From NCBI GenBank assembly GCA_021772515.1, contig JAJFLU010000053.1, positions 124,001 to 188,000 of the forward strand: 64,000 nucleotides of DNA, read 5' to 3'. The notes under the pieces are model-generated. The model did no database searches, was not told the origin of the DNA, and saw only the letters and a list, made by a program, of their open reading frames with translations. The translations under genes were made by a program, and so were the position numbers. The DNA is from Opitutales bacterium (GTDB taxonomy: Bacteria > Verrucomicrobiota > Verrucomicrobiia > Opitutales > UBA2987). Shown piece by piece: positions 37,685-47,390 of the stretch (position 1 is the stretch's first letter; the number at the start of each line of letters is the position of its first letter).

Positions 37685-38304
37685 AAATTTATCTGGCAAC
37701 GAGGAACAAAAACAAAATCCGTGAGGTTTCCCATATCCTCAAATCGGAATCTAATGTTCTGGAGATTTTTTCGCCCGATGAAATAGGTGGAATGCCCGAG
37801 GTTGAAGAGACGGAGAACAATTTTTTGGGAAATGCGCGGTTGAAAGTACAGGCGTTGCGGGCGATTGCGCCGAGGGGTGTATGGATTGTATCGGACGACA
37901 GCGGGCTGGAGGTCGATGCCCTGAATGGCGCACCGGGCGTTTATTCGGCCCGCTATGCCGGTTTGAATGTCACGGCTGAAGAAAATAATGCCAAGCTCCT
38001 GCGGGAAATGGAGGCTGTGCCCGATGACAAACGGTCGGCCCGGTTTGTGTGTTGCGCCGTATTACTTGAGCCGAGCGGAGTGGAAAAGGTTTTTCGGGAT
38101 GCCTGTGAGGGAGTCATTACGCGGGCTCCGGCGGGCGATCAGGGTTTTGGCTATGATCCGATTTTTATACCCGAAGGATTCAATAATACCATTGCGGAAC
38201 TCGGGCCTGATAAAAAAGACCGGCTGAGTCATCGCGCCCGTGCCATGAAAGAGTTGGCTTTTTGGTTGAAATACACCCAAAACGCCTTCGGGGCCGGAGT
38301 TTGA
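37681..38304 (+). CDS. rdgB: dITP/XTP pyrophosphatase (RdgB/HAM1)
   Basis: Removes non-canonical purine nucleotides from the pool. Motifs include the start LATRNKNKIREV, EETENNFLGNARLKV, SDDSGLEVDALNGAPGVYSARYAG, GYDPIFIPEG and LSHRARAM. Length 207 is typical. Start shares the ATGA with ribD, so the two are coupled. Confidence 0.95.
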   Translation: MKIYLATRNKNKIREVSHILKSESNVLEIFSPDEIGGMPEVEETENNFLGNARLKVQALRAIAPRGVWIVSDDSGLEVDALNGAPGVYSARYAGLNVTAEENNAKLLREMEAVPDDKRSARFVCCAVLLEPSGVEKVFRDACEGVITRAPAGDQGFGYDPIFIPEGFNNTIAELGPDKKDRLSHRARAMKELAFWLKYTQNAFGAGV

Positions 38305-38343
38305 GCGGAGCGACGTGCCGGAACCTTTGTCAAAAAGGATGTT

Positions 38344-39816
38344 TCAGAGACTTGCGGGAGGAATCTGTGGGGTCGATTGTACCGGCGTCAACGTGGCTGC
38401 CGCTACATCTCCCGAAGAGGATAGTTCAACTATGCCTGTGTAATCGAGAATTGCCTTATTGGCAGGGAGGTCTCCAAAGAGGCTGATTTCATAGATTTTG
38501 AGGCCTTGATGACCAGAAAAATCATCGCCAAGGGCCGCATATTCATCGGAATCAGGATCTGCGGGAATCCAGCGAATGAGCAAATACTGGCCTGATAGTT
38601 GGTCGAAATCTATTCGAAAACGATCTTCATGGGCTGTTACTTTGTGTTTGGTAATGGGCTCGTTGTCCTCAAAAAAACTTTCCGGAAGTCGCACCCGGTT
38701 GAACCCATTGCCCCCGCCACCTTCGAGCACCGGTTGGAAAAAACTTGCCAGAGTTGGCATCTGATCCGCATCGGTTTTCTCTTCATCTTCTTCCGCGCTG
38801 GAAATAACCTGCGATGACGAATTGGTCGATTTGTCGATTTTTTTCACTATTCCGTCGAGGGTGGGGAGAACGTAGAACTCGAGTTGACCGGGCCCGGTTT
38901 CGTAAAGTAGTGATACCTTGTTGACGAGGGCCTCCTGCTTGAGGTCGAGAACCAGGATCGATTGATTGTCTTCGGGTGAGAATTCGTAGTAGGTTAGCGA
39001 ATCGTCATCGATCATGAGGTTGGCGTCCACCAATGTTCCCGAATTGATGTAGGCGATTTCAGTGCCTGTATAAAGTGAGGCAAAATCGTAGCTATAGGAC
39101 TCCGGACTGTCCGGGATAGCGCCCTCTGCCGAGTCTGAATTTTCTTTTTTAAAGAATGCCTGACTGATATTTGCGCCACCAAATAGACCGAGGCTGGCGA
39201 TTTCCCCTTCCTCCTCTATGTTGAAAGTCAGCTTGATGAAGAGAGCCTGAATGACGGGGAAAGTGAAATTCATATTTTCCCTTGGAGTCAGAGGAATGTT
39301 GTCGCCGGCGTTAATCCAGCGGCGACTATCGAGGGGCAAGAGGTTGGGGATGTCTGAAACCGCGATATCCACACTGCCTTTTGCAGAATAACTCCTGAGA
39401 AACAACCGATTTAAGGGGAGGTCGCTGGGAAAGTTCAAAATCAGTGAATGAGTGCCTTTCTTGAAGTTGTGGGATAGAGTTTCGTCGTCACTCAGGAGGG
39501 CGCCGATGCCTGTTTGCTCGCTGTTATTAATGGCAATCTCCTCCTGCTGCCCATTTTCATCAATATAGGTGGCGGTAACATCCATGTGCCAGCGGGCGAG
39601 GTTTTTGGGGAGAGTCGTTAAAACATCCTCGCCGATTTTGGGTAATTCGAGAAGTTCCACCTCAGCTTGATCGAGGGCAAAAGATGTGCCCACAGCCACC
39701 AAAATCATGGTGGAAGCCGCAGACGCCAGACGACTAAAAACTCGATAGTCCGTTGCGTGTTCAAGAGTCAAGCTGAGCTGTGAAGCCCGTGCATTGTATT
39801 TATTAGATGATTTCAT
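38344..39816 (-). CDS. Exported protein of unknown function (490 aa)
   Basis: An N-terminal segment of about 25 basic and polar residues is followed by a hydrophobic stretch (roughly residues 30-48, ending SFALDQAE), so it is probably exported. The rest looks beta-rich with two related parts: each speaks of a value difference or displacement, for example SLILNFPSDLPLNRLFLRSY and SILVLDLKQEALVNKVSLLY, followed by strands, and reminiscent of discoidin-type jelly rolls (inference). An acidic Ser-rich linker separates the parts, ending in GGGGNGFNRV. No family is recognised. It is encoded opposite to rdgB and precedes an AT-rich gap and the zinc-ribbon/P63C pair. Confidence 0.7.
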   Translation of the reverse strand: MKSSNKYNARASQLSLTLEHATDYRVFSRLASAASTMILVAVGTSFALDQAEVELLELPKIGEDVLTTLPKNLARWHMDVTATYIDENGQQEEIAINNSEQTGIGALLSDDETLSHNFKKGTHSLILNFPSDLPLNRLFLRSYSAKGSVDIAVSDIPNLLPLDSRRWINAGDNIPLTPRENMNFTFPVIQALFIKLTFNIEEEGEIASLGLFGGANISQAFFKKENSDSAEGAIPDSPESYSYDFASLYTGTEIAYINSGTLVDANLMIDDDSLTYYEFSPEDNQSILVLDLKQEALVNKVSLLYETGPGQLEFYVLPTLDGIVKKIDKSTNSSSQVISSAEEDEEKTDADQMPTLASFFQPVLEGGGGNGFNRVRLPESFFEDNEPITKHKVTAHEDRFRIDFDQLSGQYLLIRWIPADPDSDEYAALGDDFSGHQGLKIYEISLFGDLPANKAILDYTGIVELSSSGDVAAATLTPVQSTPQIPPASL

Positions 39817-40630
39817 CCCTATATATCTCCGCTATTTATTGAGTAAACTTTACCAGAATTTGAGATATTTAACAAGAATATTAAGTAAATCAGTTAAGTG
39901 TGAAAATCTACTGCTTCATGAGCAGAAGGACTCCCCCTTATTCACTGACGGATTAACTCCTCGGAAATACCATTGGCTTTACCCTAGTTAATATAAATAT
40001 TTGGCCACAAAGATAAAGCAAATATTTGTAAAAAACTAATAAAAATCACCTCATATTAATAGTAAATAAATTGTAAAACTTTGATCTATGATGCAATCTT
40101 TATCATTTTTTTAACATCACATGAAATTAGTTTTCATCGGTATCCTGGATTCTGTAACTTCACATAAAAAGAGATACGAAGAGTCTAGCCCGAAGAGCAG
40201 TTAATAATTGCCATACCTACAATATTTGGGAACTGCAGTTATGAAATTTCAATTACAAGGCAAAATGGGTGGTTCGAGAATATACTATTTTGACCGATGA
40301 TGCTCTATCGGAAACGCGTAATAAACTTTAAATCAATGGTTTAGAGATATTCACTACAAGAAACATCAAGAAATATTAAATCATTTTCCAGTCCCGATTG
40401 ATAGGATGAACCGTTTGCGATTTGGGCGAAATGATGATCTTCTGCGACGAAAAAATCGGCGATGGCTCAACGGGAATTGCCCGAGGGAATTTTGAATAGC
40501 AGATCAAGCAAAAAATAAACGATTCATTTCGTTACTGCTTATTTGCTCAAAATTTTACAAATGTCTTACATTAAGGTAGCATACAATTTATTGACAATAT
40601 AAAGTTCTGTCCTATATAAAGGTAGCTATT
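39817..40630. other. AT-rich spacer of about 800 bp with possible degenerate coding remnants
   Basis: No intact gene. The sequence is AT-rich throughout and contains a small stretch near 40411-40495 with higher GC that could be a decayed gene end. The right end leads into a promoter-like site and the zinc-ribbon gene. Confidence 0.5.
40591..40618 (+). promoter_or_regulatory. Candidate sigma-70 promoter of the zinc-ribbon/P63C cassette
   Basis: TTGACA at 40591-40596 and TATATA at 40613-40618, spacer 16. The run ends only about 12 bases before the ATG at 40631, so a transcript from here would have almost no leader, or the start is used leaderless. The motif AAGGTAGC occurs twice, at about 40573 and 40618. 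Consensus-based only. Confidence 0.4.
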
Positions 40631-41062
40631 ATGAAGAATTCATTATTTTATCAGAAGTATCCGACTCATAGTGACTGCCTGAATCACTTGGAAAGGCTGC
40701 GTTGGAGCGACCTCCCGAAGTGCCCGTACTGCAGTTCTGATAATTGCACCGAACGGCCCAAGGAGAGCCGCCACCACTGCAATAACTGCAACACCAGTTT
40801 TTCCGTTACGGTTGGCACAATTTTTCATCACACAAAAGTGGATCTGCAAAAATGGTTCGAGGCGATTTTTCTGATTCTGGGTTCGGAAAAGGCAATCTCA
40901 GTGCGCCGGTTGGCCGAGGAATTAGGCATCAATAAAAATACCGCCTGGCATATGAAAGGGCGAATTCTGAAAGCCCGAACCGCGGATTCCCGGTTGATGA
41001 AACGCATCATCGAGGAGGAGCGAGCAGTCCCGGCGGTTACGTCCGCCACTGCCACGAACTAA
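40631..41062 (+). CDS. Zinc-ribbon/HTH protein derived from an ISXO2/IS1595-type transposase N terminus
   Basis: 143 residues. A zinc ribbon with Cys31, Cys34, Cys50 and Cys53 (CPYC ... CNNC) is followed by FSVTVGTIFHHTKVDLQKWF and a helix-turn-helix (SVRRLAEELGINKNTAWHMKGRI). This is the N-terminal DNA-binding half of ISXO2/IS1595-like transposases. The DDE nuclease domain that should follow is missing: the protein stops about 30 residues after the HTH. It could be a broken transposase, but the intact frame, the P63C partner gene 43 bases downstream and the promoter-like site suggest a retained DNA-binding protein (inference). Confidence 0.75.
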   Translation: MKNSLFYQKYPTHSDCLNHLERLRWSDLPKCPYCSSDNCTERPKESRHHCNNCNTSFSVTVGTIFHHTKVDLQKWFEAIFLILGSEKAISVRRLAEELGINKNTAWHMKGRILKARTADSRLMKRIIEEERAVPAVTSATATN

Positions 41063-41105
41063 AAATATTTGATAAGCAAAACGAAAGAAAATGAAAGGAT
41101 AACCC

Positions 41106-42014
41106 ATGAAAGCAATAATCCCAAAATCAATCCGCGAAGGAGAACTCACCCTTGGATCAAGGGAGATCTCCTGCGCCGTTTTTGAGGACGGAACACATAT
41201 TATATCGTGCCCGGATCTCCTGAAGGCGTTGGGGCGGCCCTGGAGGAAAACCTATAAAAGCGTGGACCGGCCTGGATTTCTGGCGGCCCAGAATCTCGCG
41301 CCATTTCTCGACGATAGCTTGAATTCCGGGCAGCGACCCTGGGAGTTTCGCACTCTTCACGGCGGCCGAAAAAGCGGCTACCGCGCGGAAGTCCTGCCCA
41401 AGGCGTGCAAGGTTTACCTGATGGCGGGAGCGGCGGGCGTCCTGCGGCATAATCAGGAGCGGATTGCCAGCGCGTGTGAGGAGATTTTGGAGGCGATCGG
41501 AGATGCCGATATCGAAACTCTGATTGACCAGGCAACCGGTTATCAGGATATCCGTGATCGCAGACGGCTGCACCGTTATCTGGAGAGATACTTTACGCCC
41601 AATTTGGCGGGTTGGGTTAAAAGAATCCCCGAGGACTACTTTCGGGAATTGTTTCGGCTGAAGGGCTGGAATTGGCGGGGCATGAGCCTGAGTAGACCGG
41701 GCGCTGTAGGAAAACTGACCAACGATCTGGTGTTCGAGCGTCTGGAACCGGCGGCTCTGAAGGAGTTATTACGAATCTCGCCCAATAAAATCCGGACCCG
41801 TAAAAGGAAATCAGCGAACCCGTGGCTAAATCACGATGTGGGGCACCCAGCGCTGGAGAGCCATGTGTTTGCGGTTGTTAGCCTTATGCGGGCGTCCGCA
41901 AATTGGGGCCAATTTCATCGGCTATTGCAGCGCTCATTTCCAAAAAATAGCGGTATGGCAAAGCCGGTTGCCAAAAGGAGGGGTGGGGTAGCCCGTGGGA
42001 GCCTGGCTCTCTGA
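41106..42014 (+). CDS. P63C-domain protein
   Basis: 302 residues with an AGGA ribosome binding site before the ATG. The N-terminal part (SREISCAVFEDGTHIISCPD) is similar to phage-antirepressor or Bro-N-like beginnings. The P63C domain covers about residues 135-270: TLIDQATGYQDIRDRRRL, then RYFTPNLAGWVKRIPEDYFRELFRLKGW, AVGKLTNDLVFERL, and WLNHDVGHPALESH. P63C is found mainly on phages and mobile elements and its activity is not known. It probably shares a transcript with the zinc-ribbon gene. Codon use is close to the chromosome, unlike the AT-rich spacer upstream. Confidence 0.8.
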   Translation: MKAIIPKSIREGELTLGSREISCAVFEDGTHIISCPDLLKALGRPWRKTYKSVDRPGFLAAQNLAPFLDDSLNSGQRPWEFRTLHGGRKSGYRAEVLPKACKVYLMAGAAGVLRHNQERIASACEEILEAIGDADIETLIDQATGYQDIRDRRRLHRYLERYFTPNLAGWVKRIPEDYFRELFRLKGWNWRGMSLSRPGAVGKLTNDLVFERLEPAALKELLRISPNKIRTRKRKSANPWLNHDVGHPALESHVFAVVSLMRASANWGQFHRLLQRSFPKNSGMAKPVAKRRGGVARGSLAL

Positions 42015-42135
42015 ATCTAAAAGCTGCTACCGTAAGCTAAGACGTTAATGTGCATTCAAATTCAATAGAAACAGAATTCTGAGAGAAAAAGCCACAGATT
42101 CTATTTTCCCAAGAGGGAGCCAGGAAACGGAAGGA

Positions 42136-43395
42136 ATGACCACCCGGATAAACCGGGGTTTTGGTCGTTCTCTCGCTGTTTTGGCTCTTGCTGGTTGGCT
42201 GTTGTTCGGAATACCAGCCACAGAATCCTTTGGGCAGGGAGTTTGCGAAGAGTGGGAAGGTTCGAGAGGAGGCACTCAGATATTGAATTTGTCCGACTTT
42301 ACCACCCGGATCGAATACAACGACAATATCAACGCTTCGGGGTCCGAGCCTCTGGAAGATGTAATTTTAAAAGCGGGATTCAACATTAAGGCCGAATTAC
42401 CTGTTTTCCGGGGTAATTCCATCGCTCTCAATTTTGATCTGGGTTTCACCAAATACTTTTCCCATCCTGAGCTGGATTCGCAAAACAGTTTCCTGGATAT
42501 TTCTCCCGATACCGGCATCCAATACTGTATGAAGGCGGGACAATTTACCATTGGGATTTCCGATAAAGTGAGCTTCGACGCCGATCCGACGGATTCTTTG
42601 GTGGTCGATCCTCAAAGTCAGGCTGTTGATTTCGATGTCTTGCAATACAATCGTTTCAACAATATCGCGGCCATCAATGTTCAGTGGGATATGAACAAAT
42701 CCACCAAGATGAATTTTGGTTTCCAGCGTGAAGATTTGCTCCCGGTTGGATCGCGATTCGCTTTTACCCGGCGGACAAGCGACGCATTAAGCATCGGAGT
42801 TACACGAAATTTTTACGATAATTTGGACGCGGGAGGGAATATCGCTTTTACCAAAACCACCTACAAAGAAAATTTTCAAAACGACAGCAAGGGTCTAAAC
42901 TTTGGAACCTTCGTCGATTGGAAAATTACAAATTTTATCAGTTTGTATGCGAATGTGGGCTGGAACACGATCACCTTCGACAATTCGGGGAATAATGGAG
43001 ATACAACGGATGCTTCAAGCTTCAATGCAGATGTGTCGCTGACTCACAATTTAAATAGAAATATCAATCATGCCCTGGCATTCTACCGGAGAACGGACCT
43101 GGGATTTATCTCGAACTCGATTCTCGAGGATCGGCTACAGTATTCCATAGATTGGAAACTTTTTGAGGACACGACACTCACAGGCTTGGCCGCTTTTGAA
43201 AATGGAGTGGATTCCGGTGGATTGAGCACCGAAACCTATGATCGGCGGATTTTTCAAATTAATTTTGGTTCGAAATTAAAAGATTATCCGATTACCTGGA
43301 ATATCGAATATCAATATTCGGAAAAAACTTCCAATATTCAGGTAAGAAACTACACTCAGAACAAATTAACATTTGTGATTAATTATGATTTTTAG
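42136..43395 (+). CDS. Outer-membrane beta-barrel protein of the EPS locus
   Basis: A 419-residue protein with a signal peptide (hydrophobic around residues 12-32, ending near SFGQG). The rest is made of short alternating amphipathic strands (for example FNIKAELPVFRGN, SIALNFDLGFTKYF, NLTFVINYDF at the end with terminal Phe), the hallmark of an outer-membrane barrel. This matches the beta-barrel porin-like proteins found at the start of exosortase/EPS clusters (EpsL-like), but the family assignment is loose. It overlaps the next gene by 11 bases, so they are co-expressed. A GGAAGGA sits directly in front of the start. Confidence 0.72.
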   Translation: MTTRINRGFGRSLAVLALAGWLLFGIPATESFGQGVCEEWEGSRGGTQILNLSDFTTRIEYNDNINASGSEPLEDVILKAGFNIKAELPVFRGNSIALNFDLGFTKYFSHPELDSQNSFLDISPDTGIQYCMKAGQFTIGISDKVSFDADPTDSLVVDPQSQAVDFDVLQYNRFNNIAAINVQWDMNKSTKMNFGFQREDLLPVGSRFAFTRRTSDALSIGVTRNFYDNLDAGGNIAFTKTTYKENFQNDSKGLNFGTFVDWKITNFISLYANVGWNTITFDNSGNNGDTTDASSFNADVSLTHNLNRNINHALAFYRRTDLGFISNSILEDRLQYSIDWKLFEDTTLTGLAAFENGVDSGGLSTETYDRRIFQINFGSKLKDYPITWNIEYQYSEKTSNIQVRNYTQNKLTFVINYDF

Positions 43396-44341
43396 ACTGA
43401 ACGGGTGGCAAAGGTTCTATTTTGGCCGGGTGACAATGGCCTTGGGACTTCTGTTTTCACCGCTTCTGATGGCCTTCGGAGCTGCTGAAAATCTGGTTTC
43501 AGAAGGGCCGACCCAGATGAGCCTGCTGGATGACGAGCGGGGTCTCAAAGTCGGCAACCGCCTCTCCTACGCCGTAGAGGAAGACCGCGAGCGACCCATT
43601 ATTATTTTGGTTAATCCACAAGGGGAGGTCAATATTCCCCTGATTGGCAAGGTGGAGGCAGCGGGAAAAACCTGCAAGCAGTTGGCCTATGAGATCAAAT
43701 CACTGGTCGAGGTAGATTTTTATTATCAGGCAACGGTGCTCATCAATTTTCCGCAAATCGCCGATAATCTTGGCGAGGTGATCTTGCTCGGGGAAGTCCG
43801 GAAATTGGGGCCGCTACCGATTCCCGCCGACGAAATTCTCACGGTGAGCGCGGCGATACTGCGGGCCGGTGGATTTACCCGGGAGGCCGATTCTGAAAAG
43901 GTTACCCTCATACGGGGCGATGCCGAGAGTGAGGAGGGGGAGGAAAAATACGAGCTCGATGTGGGGCTGATGTTTTCATCCGGTCGCTTCGACAATGATA
44001 TGGAGGTGAGGGCCGATGATTATATTTTGGTGCCACAACTCGCTGCTGCCGGAGGAAAATTTTATATTTGGGGGGAAATTCTGAGGCCTGGAAATTATGA
44101 AATACCCAATGAAAAGGAGTTTACGGTGAGCGAAGCTATATTTCTAGCAGGAGGATTCGGCCCCTACGCCAACCGGAAGAAAGTTGAGCTTATTCGGGCC
44201 GATTCGGAATTGGCCGAAGGTGAAAGGACAATCGAAGTCAATGTGCAGGAAATCATGGAGGAAGGGGTGCGGAGCAATGATCCGGTTGTCCATCCAGATG
44301 ATATTATCAGAGTGAAAGAACGAAGGTTTATGATCCAATGA
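43385..44341 (+). CDS. Polysaccharide export protein (Wza-like, SLBB domains)
   Basis: 318 residues with an N-terminal hydrophobic segment (around residues 10-34), suggesting export. The polysaccharide export domain spans about residues 50-135: VGNRLSYAVEED, VNPQGEVNIPLIGKVEA. Two SLBB-type repeats follow, each with GE(V/I)xxPGxxxxPxxxxxTVSxAIxxAGGF: VILLGEVRKLGPLPIPADE and FYIWGEILRPGNYEIPNEKE. The stop overlaps the Wzc gene by four bases. It would form the outer-membrane exit channel for the polysaccharide. Confidence 0.9.
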   Translation: MIFRLNGWQRFYFGRVTMALGLLFSPLLMAFGAAENLVSEGPTQMSLLDDERGLKVGNRLSYAVEEDRERPIIILVNPQGEVNIPLIGKVEAAGKTCKQLAYEIKSLVEVDFYYQATVLINFPQIADNLGEVILLGEVRKLGPLPIPADEILTVSAAILRAGGFTREADSEKVTLIRGDAESEEGEEKYELDVGLMFSSGRFDNDMEVRADDYILVPQLAAAGGKFYIWGEILRPGNYEIPNEKEFTVSEAIFLAGGFGPYANRKKVELIRADSELAEGERTIEVNVQEIMEEGVRSNDPVVHPDDIIRVKERRFMIQ

Positions 44342-46431
44342 AGGAAGTATCTTTCGAGGAACAGGAACAGAGCACGGAATGGGCGGAGAATTTCCACGCC
44401 TGGTTTTTTCGTGGCAAGGTATTGCTCAAAAAATACTGGTGGATATTCATACCCACACTGAGCCTTGGTCTAGGGTATCAGGCATTTGAGGAAATGAACC
44501 GCGAGCCGCGCTACATCAGCCACGGGAAAATGATTGTGGATTCGCAGGTTACTTTACCCGATAGCGGCGTTATCAAGGATACGCTGGCATTTTTTTGGGG
44601 GACGCAAAGTGAGTTGATGCGTAGTCCGATTGTGCAGAAACGAGCCCGTGATCTGGTGGCTGCACTCAATCCTTCCCTGACCCCCATTCCGGTTGTTTTG
44701 CGCGTTGGGCAACAACCGGAAACTGCGATATTCGTTTTGACAGCCGAAGGTGTGGAACCCGAATACACGCGCGCTTTTCTGGATGCCTGCATGGGTGAAT
44801 ATTCGAAGTATAAAAAGGAAAACCGTGCCAATACATCGGATAAAGCGCTTCTCCAAATAAAGGAGCAAATCATGGTTCTGGAGACGGAAATCGACCAGCA
44901 AGAAGGGGCATTGGTGGATTTTCAAAAGAAAAACAATCTGGTATTCGTTAAAGGGCAGGGTGTTTCCGCGGGATCCAACCTGGTTAAGCTAAAAAGTAAT
45001 ATGGCCGATCTGAAAACCAAGTATCGGATGCTCGAAACCCTCAGCCTTGATCAATATCTGGATGGCGCTATACCAGTCGAGGAAGGGGGTGATCTGGTGA
45101 GCCGAAATGTGCAGGAGTCGAGCCCTGAATACCGAGCGCAAAAATCACTCCACAATCAGTTGGCTGCGGAAAAAGATGAGTTTTCCATCTACATGAAACC
45201 CCGGCACCCCAAGATCATGGGCCTCAACCGGGAGATTGAGAGAACCAGCAATTACCTGGAAATTTATCGGCGGCAGGGGCTCCAGAAGCTGGATTCGCAA
45301 AAAAAAGTGCTCAAAATTCAAATTGATAACCTTGCCGAGCTGATTGCTGAGGTGGAGTTGACGGCGTTGGATTATAGTCGACGCCAGGCGGAATACGATC
45401 GTTTGCAGTCCCAGCTTCAACGTTCCCAAAACCTTTACGAAAATTTATTGGTGACCATCCAGAAACTCGATCTGAACGAAAACTTCAGTCAGGAGACGAT
45501 CGCTGTATTTGAAAACGCGAGTCCGGCGGGTCGAGTGCCTGTGCAGATCGGGCGGAATTTTGCGCAGGGGGGAGTGGCCGGAACCGTTTTGGGCATTGGC
45601 CTGATTTTCCTCATCGGAACGCTCGATAGCCGCATACTTTCGGGGGAAGACCTGAACCGGCGGTTCGAGTTGCCCATATTGGGGATAGTACCCTTTCAGC
45701 GAGAGGCCAAAAAAGGCCGTATGGCTCTGCTTCAGGCAAAAGATACCCGCTATCTTTTTGCGGAGGCCTGTCGAACTCTTCGTTCAGCCATATTATTTAT
45801 GGATAAAGACGGGGCTAAGCCGACCAGCTTTGTCGTCACCAGCGCGGTGCCCTCCGAAGGAAAATCAACCATTTCCGCCAATCTGGCCATAACCCTGGCC
45901 TTCACCTCATCGAAAATCCTTTTGGTGGATGCCGATCTGCGACGGGGGGTTCTTTACAAGCAATTCAATTTGTCCAAGTCGAAGGGCTTGAGCCAGGCCA
46001 TTCGTGGGGAAATATCTCTATCCGAAGCCATTCAGCCAACTGGCATCGAAAACCTCGATTTCATATCCACAGGGGATTTGCCAGAGCGGCCCGGTGAATT
46101 GCTCCTGAGTGACCGAATGGGCGAGATTTGCCGTGAATTGCACGAAAAATATGATTACGTAATCTATGATTCGGCGCCGGTCCTGGCCACAGAGGACACC
46201 CCGAGCTTTGCCACGAGGGTCGATGGCATCCTGTTTACCGTGCGCTCAGGATATACCCAGGCAAGGCAGGTGCGGTCTTCCATCGAACGCCTCAACCAGA
46301 GGGGAGGGCGGGTCTTCGGTTTCATCCTCAACTTTGTCGATACCAAGGGATCCGACTATTATTATTACAACAAATACCAAAACTACTATTACGTGGATGC
46401 CGGGCATACTCCGGCTGAGAAAGACCGATAA
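44338..46431 (+). CDS. Polysaccharide co-polymerase with tyrosine autokinase (Wzc-like)
   Basis: 697 residues, two parts. The N-terminal Wzz chain-length domain has membrane helices near residues 35-52 and 410-430, with a long periplasmic coiled coil between. The cytoplasmic kinase has the Walker A motif SAVPSEGKST (Lys509), the A' motif KILLVDADLRRG, and the B motif VIYDSAPVL. The C-terminal tail is rich in tyrosine (SDYYYYNKYQNYYYVD), the autophosphorylation cluster. It controls polymer length and export with the Wza-like protein. Confidence 0.95.
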   Translation: MKEVSFEEQEQSTEWAENFHAWFFRGKVLLKKYWWIFIPTLSLGLGYQAFEEMNREPRYISHGKMIVDSQVTLPDSGVIKDTLAFFWGTQSELMRSPIVQKRARDLVAALNPSLTPIPVVLRVGQQPETAIFVLTAEGVEPEYTRAFLDACMGEYSKYKKENRANTSDKALLQIKEQIMVLETEIDQQEGALVDFQKKNNLVFVKGQGVSAGSNLVKLKSNMADLKTKYRMLETLSLDQYLDGAIPVEEGGDLVSRNVQESSPEYRAQKSLHNQLAAEKDEFSIYMKPRHPKIMGLNREIERTSNYLEIYRRQGLQKLDSQKKVLKIQIDNLAELIAEVELTALDYSRRQAEYDRLQSQLQRSQNLYENLLVTIQKLDLNENFSQETIAVFENASPAGRVPVQIGRNFAQGGVAGTVLGIGLIFLIGTLDSRILSGEDLNRRFELPILGIVPFQREAKKGRMALLQAKDTRYLFAEACRTLRSAILFMDKDGAKPTSFVVTSAVPSEGKSTISANLAITLAFTSSKILLVDADLRRGVLYKQFNLSKSKGLSQAIRGEISLSEAIQPTGIENLDFISTGDLPERPGELLLSDRMGEICRELHEKYDYVIYDSAPVLATEDTPSFATRVDGILFTVRSGYTQARQVRSSIERLNQRGGRVFGFILNFVDTKGSDYYYYNKYQNYYYVDAGHTPAEKDR

Positions 46432-46563
46432 TCGATATAATGCCAAATGGGCATTAAGCCGATAAAGTTAAAATCACTATTAGAAGATGAGTACGATTAA
46501 AAGTAAAAGATTGTCTGCGAAGATCACTGTAATTTTTCCTGATAAACTATTTAGTAAATTCTA

Positions 46564-47382
46564 ATGAGTAGTAAAGAACCAAGTTATTATCAAAATTTTG
46601 GAGATGGCATTGGGCGTAATTGTGATTACCGCTATGCAATAATTAAAGAACATTTACCCAAAGATTTACCATTCAGCGTTTTGGATGTCGGGAGCAATAT
46701 GGGTTATTTCAGCATTAATATCGCTGCAGATTTTAATGCCTATGTTTATTCGCTCGAATTAGAGCCAAAAGATTTCTCCTTCCATGTAGATGAACTGAAT
46801 CGACGCCAAATATATAATAATTATATAGGGCAATGCCGGATAACTAAAGAAATCGCCAAAGATTTATTTAAGCACGGGTATTGCTTCGATGTGGCATTGT
46901 TTTTGAGTATAGTGCATCATTTTAATTACGATTTTGATATATGGTGTAAGATGCTTGGACGATTTATTTCTCATACTAGATTATGTTTTTTTGAACTTCC
47001 TAACTTATTGGATTTCAATGACATTCAATCGATAGATAAATTTAGCGGCTGGTATAGCAAATATGAAGATAATCACTACGAAGCACTCCTGCAAGATGTA
47101 CTAAATGCTGCAAATATCTCAAACTGTGAAATAGAAACACTTAGAGGTTCAATGGAATCGGAGGACAATAAGGATTTACGTCATCTTATCGTTGTTAAAA
47201 ATAAGGACCTATCCATAACCCATAGAAGCCGCCATCACGCACTGACCTTGTATCGGACAAAGGGGATATTTTCGGTATATCCGGAATGTAAAAGTGGACA
47301 AAAAAGAGTGGCGGACCTTAAGCGTTTAATTTTTTACCAAAAGGCACGCGTTCATAATCGGCTGAAACGAGCTTTTAGTTAG
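46564..47382 (+). CDS. SAM-dependent methyltransferase
   Basis: A 272-residue class I methyltransferase: motif I is VLDVGSNMGYFSINIA, with an acidic residue after the second strand (LELEP) and post-motifs VALFLSIVHHF. There is no signal peptide. The gene is clearly more AT-rich than the Wzc gene before it, with many A/T-ending codons. In an EPS locus the likely substrate is a sugar or a lipid-linked sugar, but this cannot be told. The C-terminal part ends in RHHALTLYRTKGIFSVYPEC and then a basic tail. Confidence 0.75.
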   Translation: MSSKEPSYYQNFGDGIGRNCDYRYAIIKEHLPKDLPFSVLDVGSNMGYFSINIAADFNAYVYSLELEPKDFSFHVDELNRRQIYNNYIGQCRITKEIAKDLFKHGYCFDVALFLSIVHHFNYDFDIWCKMLGRFISHTRLCFFELPNLLDFNDIQSIDKFSGWYSKYEDNHYEALLQDVLNAANISNCEIETLRGSMESEDNKDLRHLIVVKNKDLSITHRSRHHALTLYRTKGIFSVYPECKSGQKRVADLKRLIFYQKARVHNRLKRAFS

Positions 47383-47390
47383 CAGAAACA

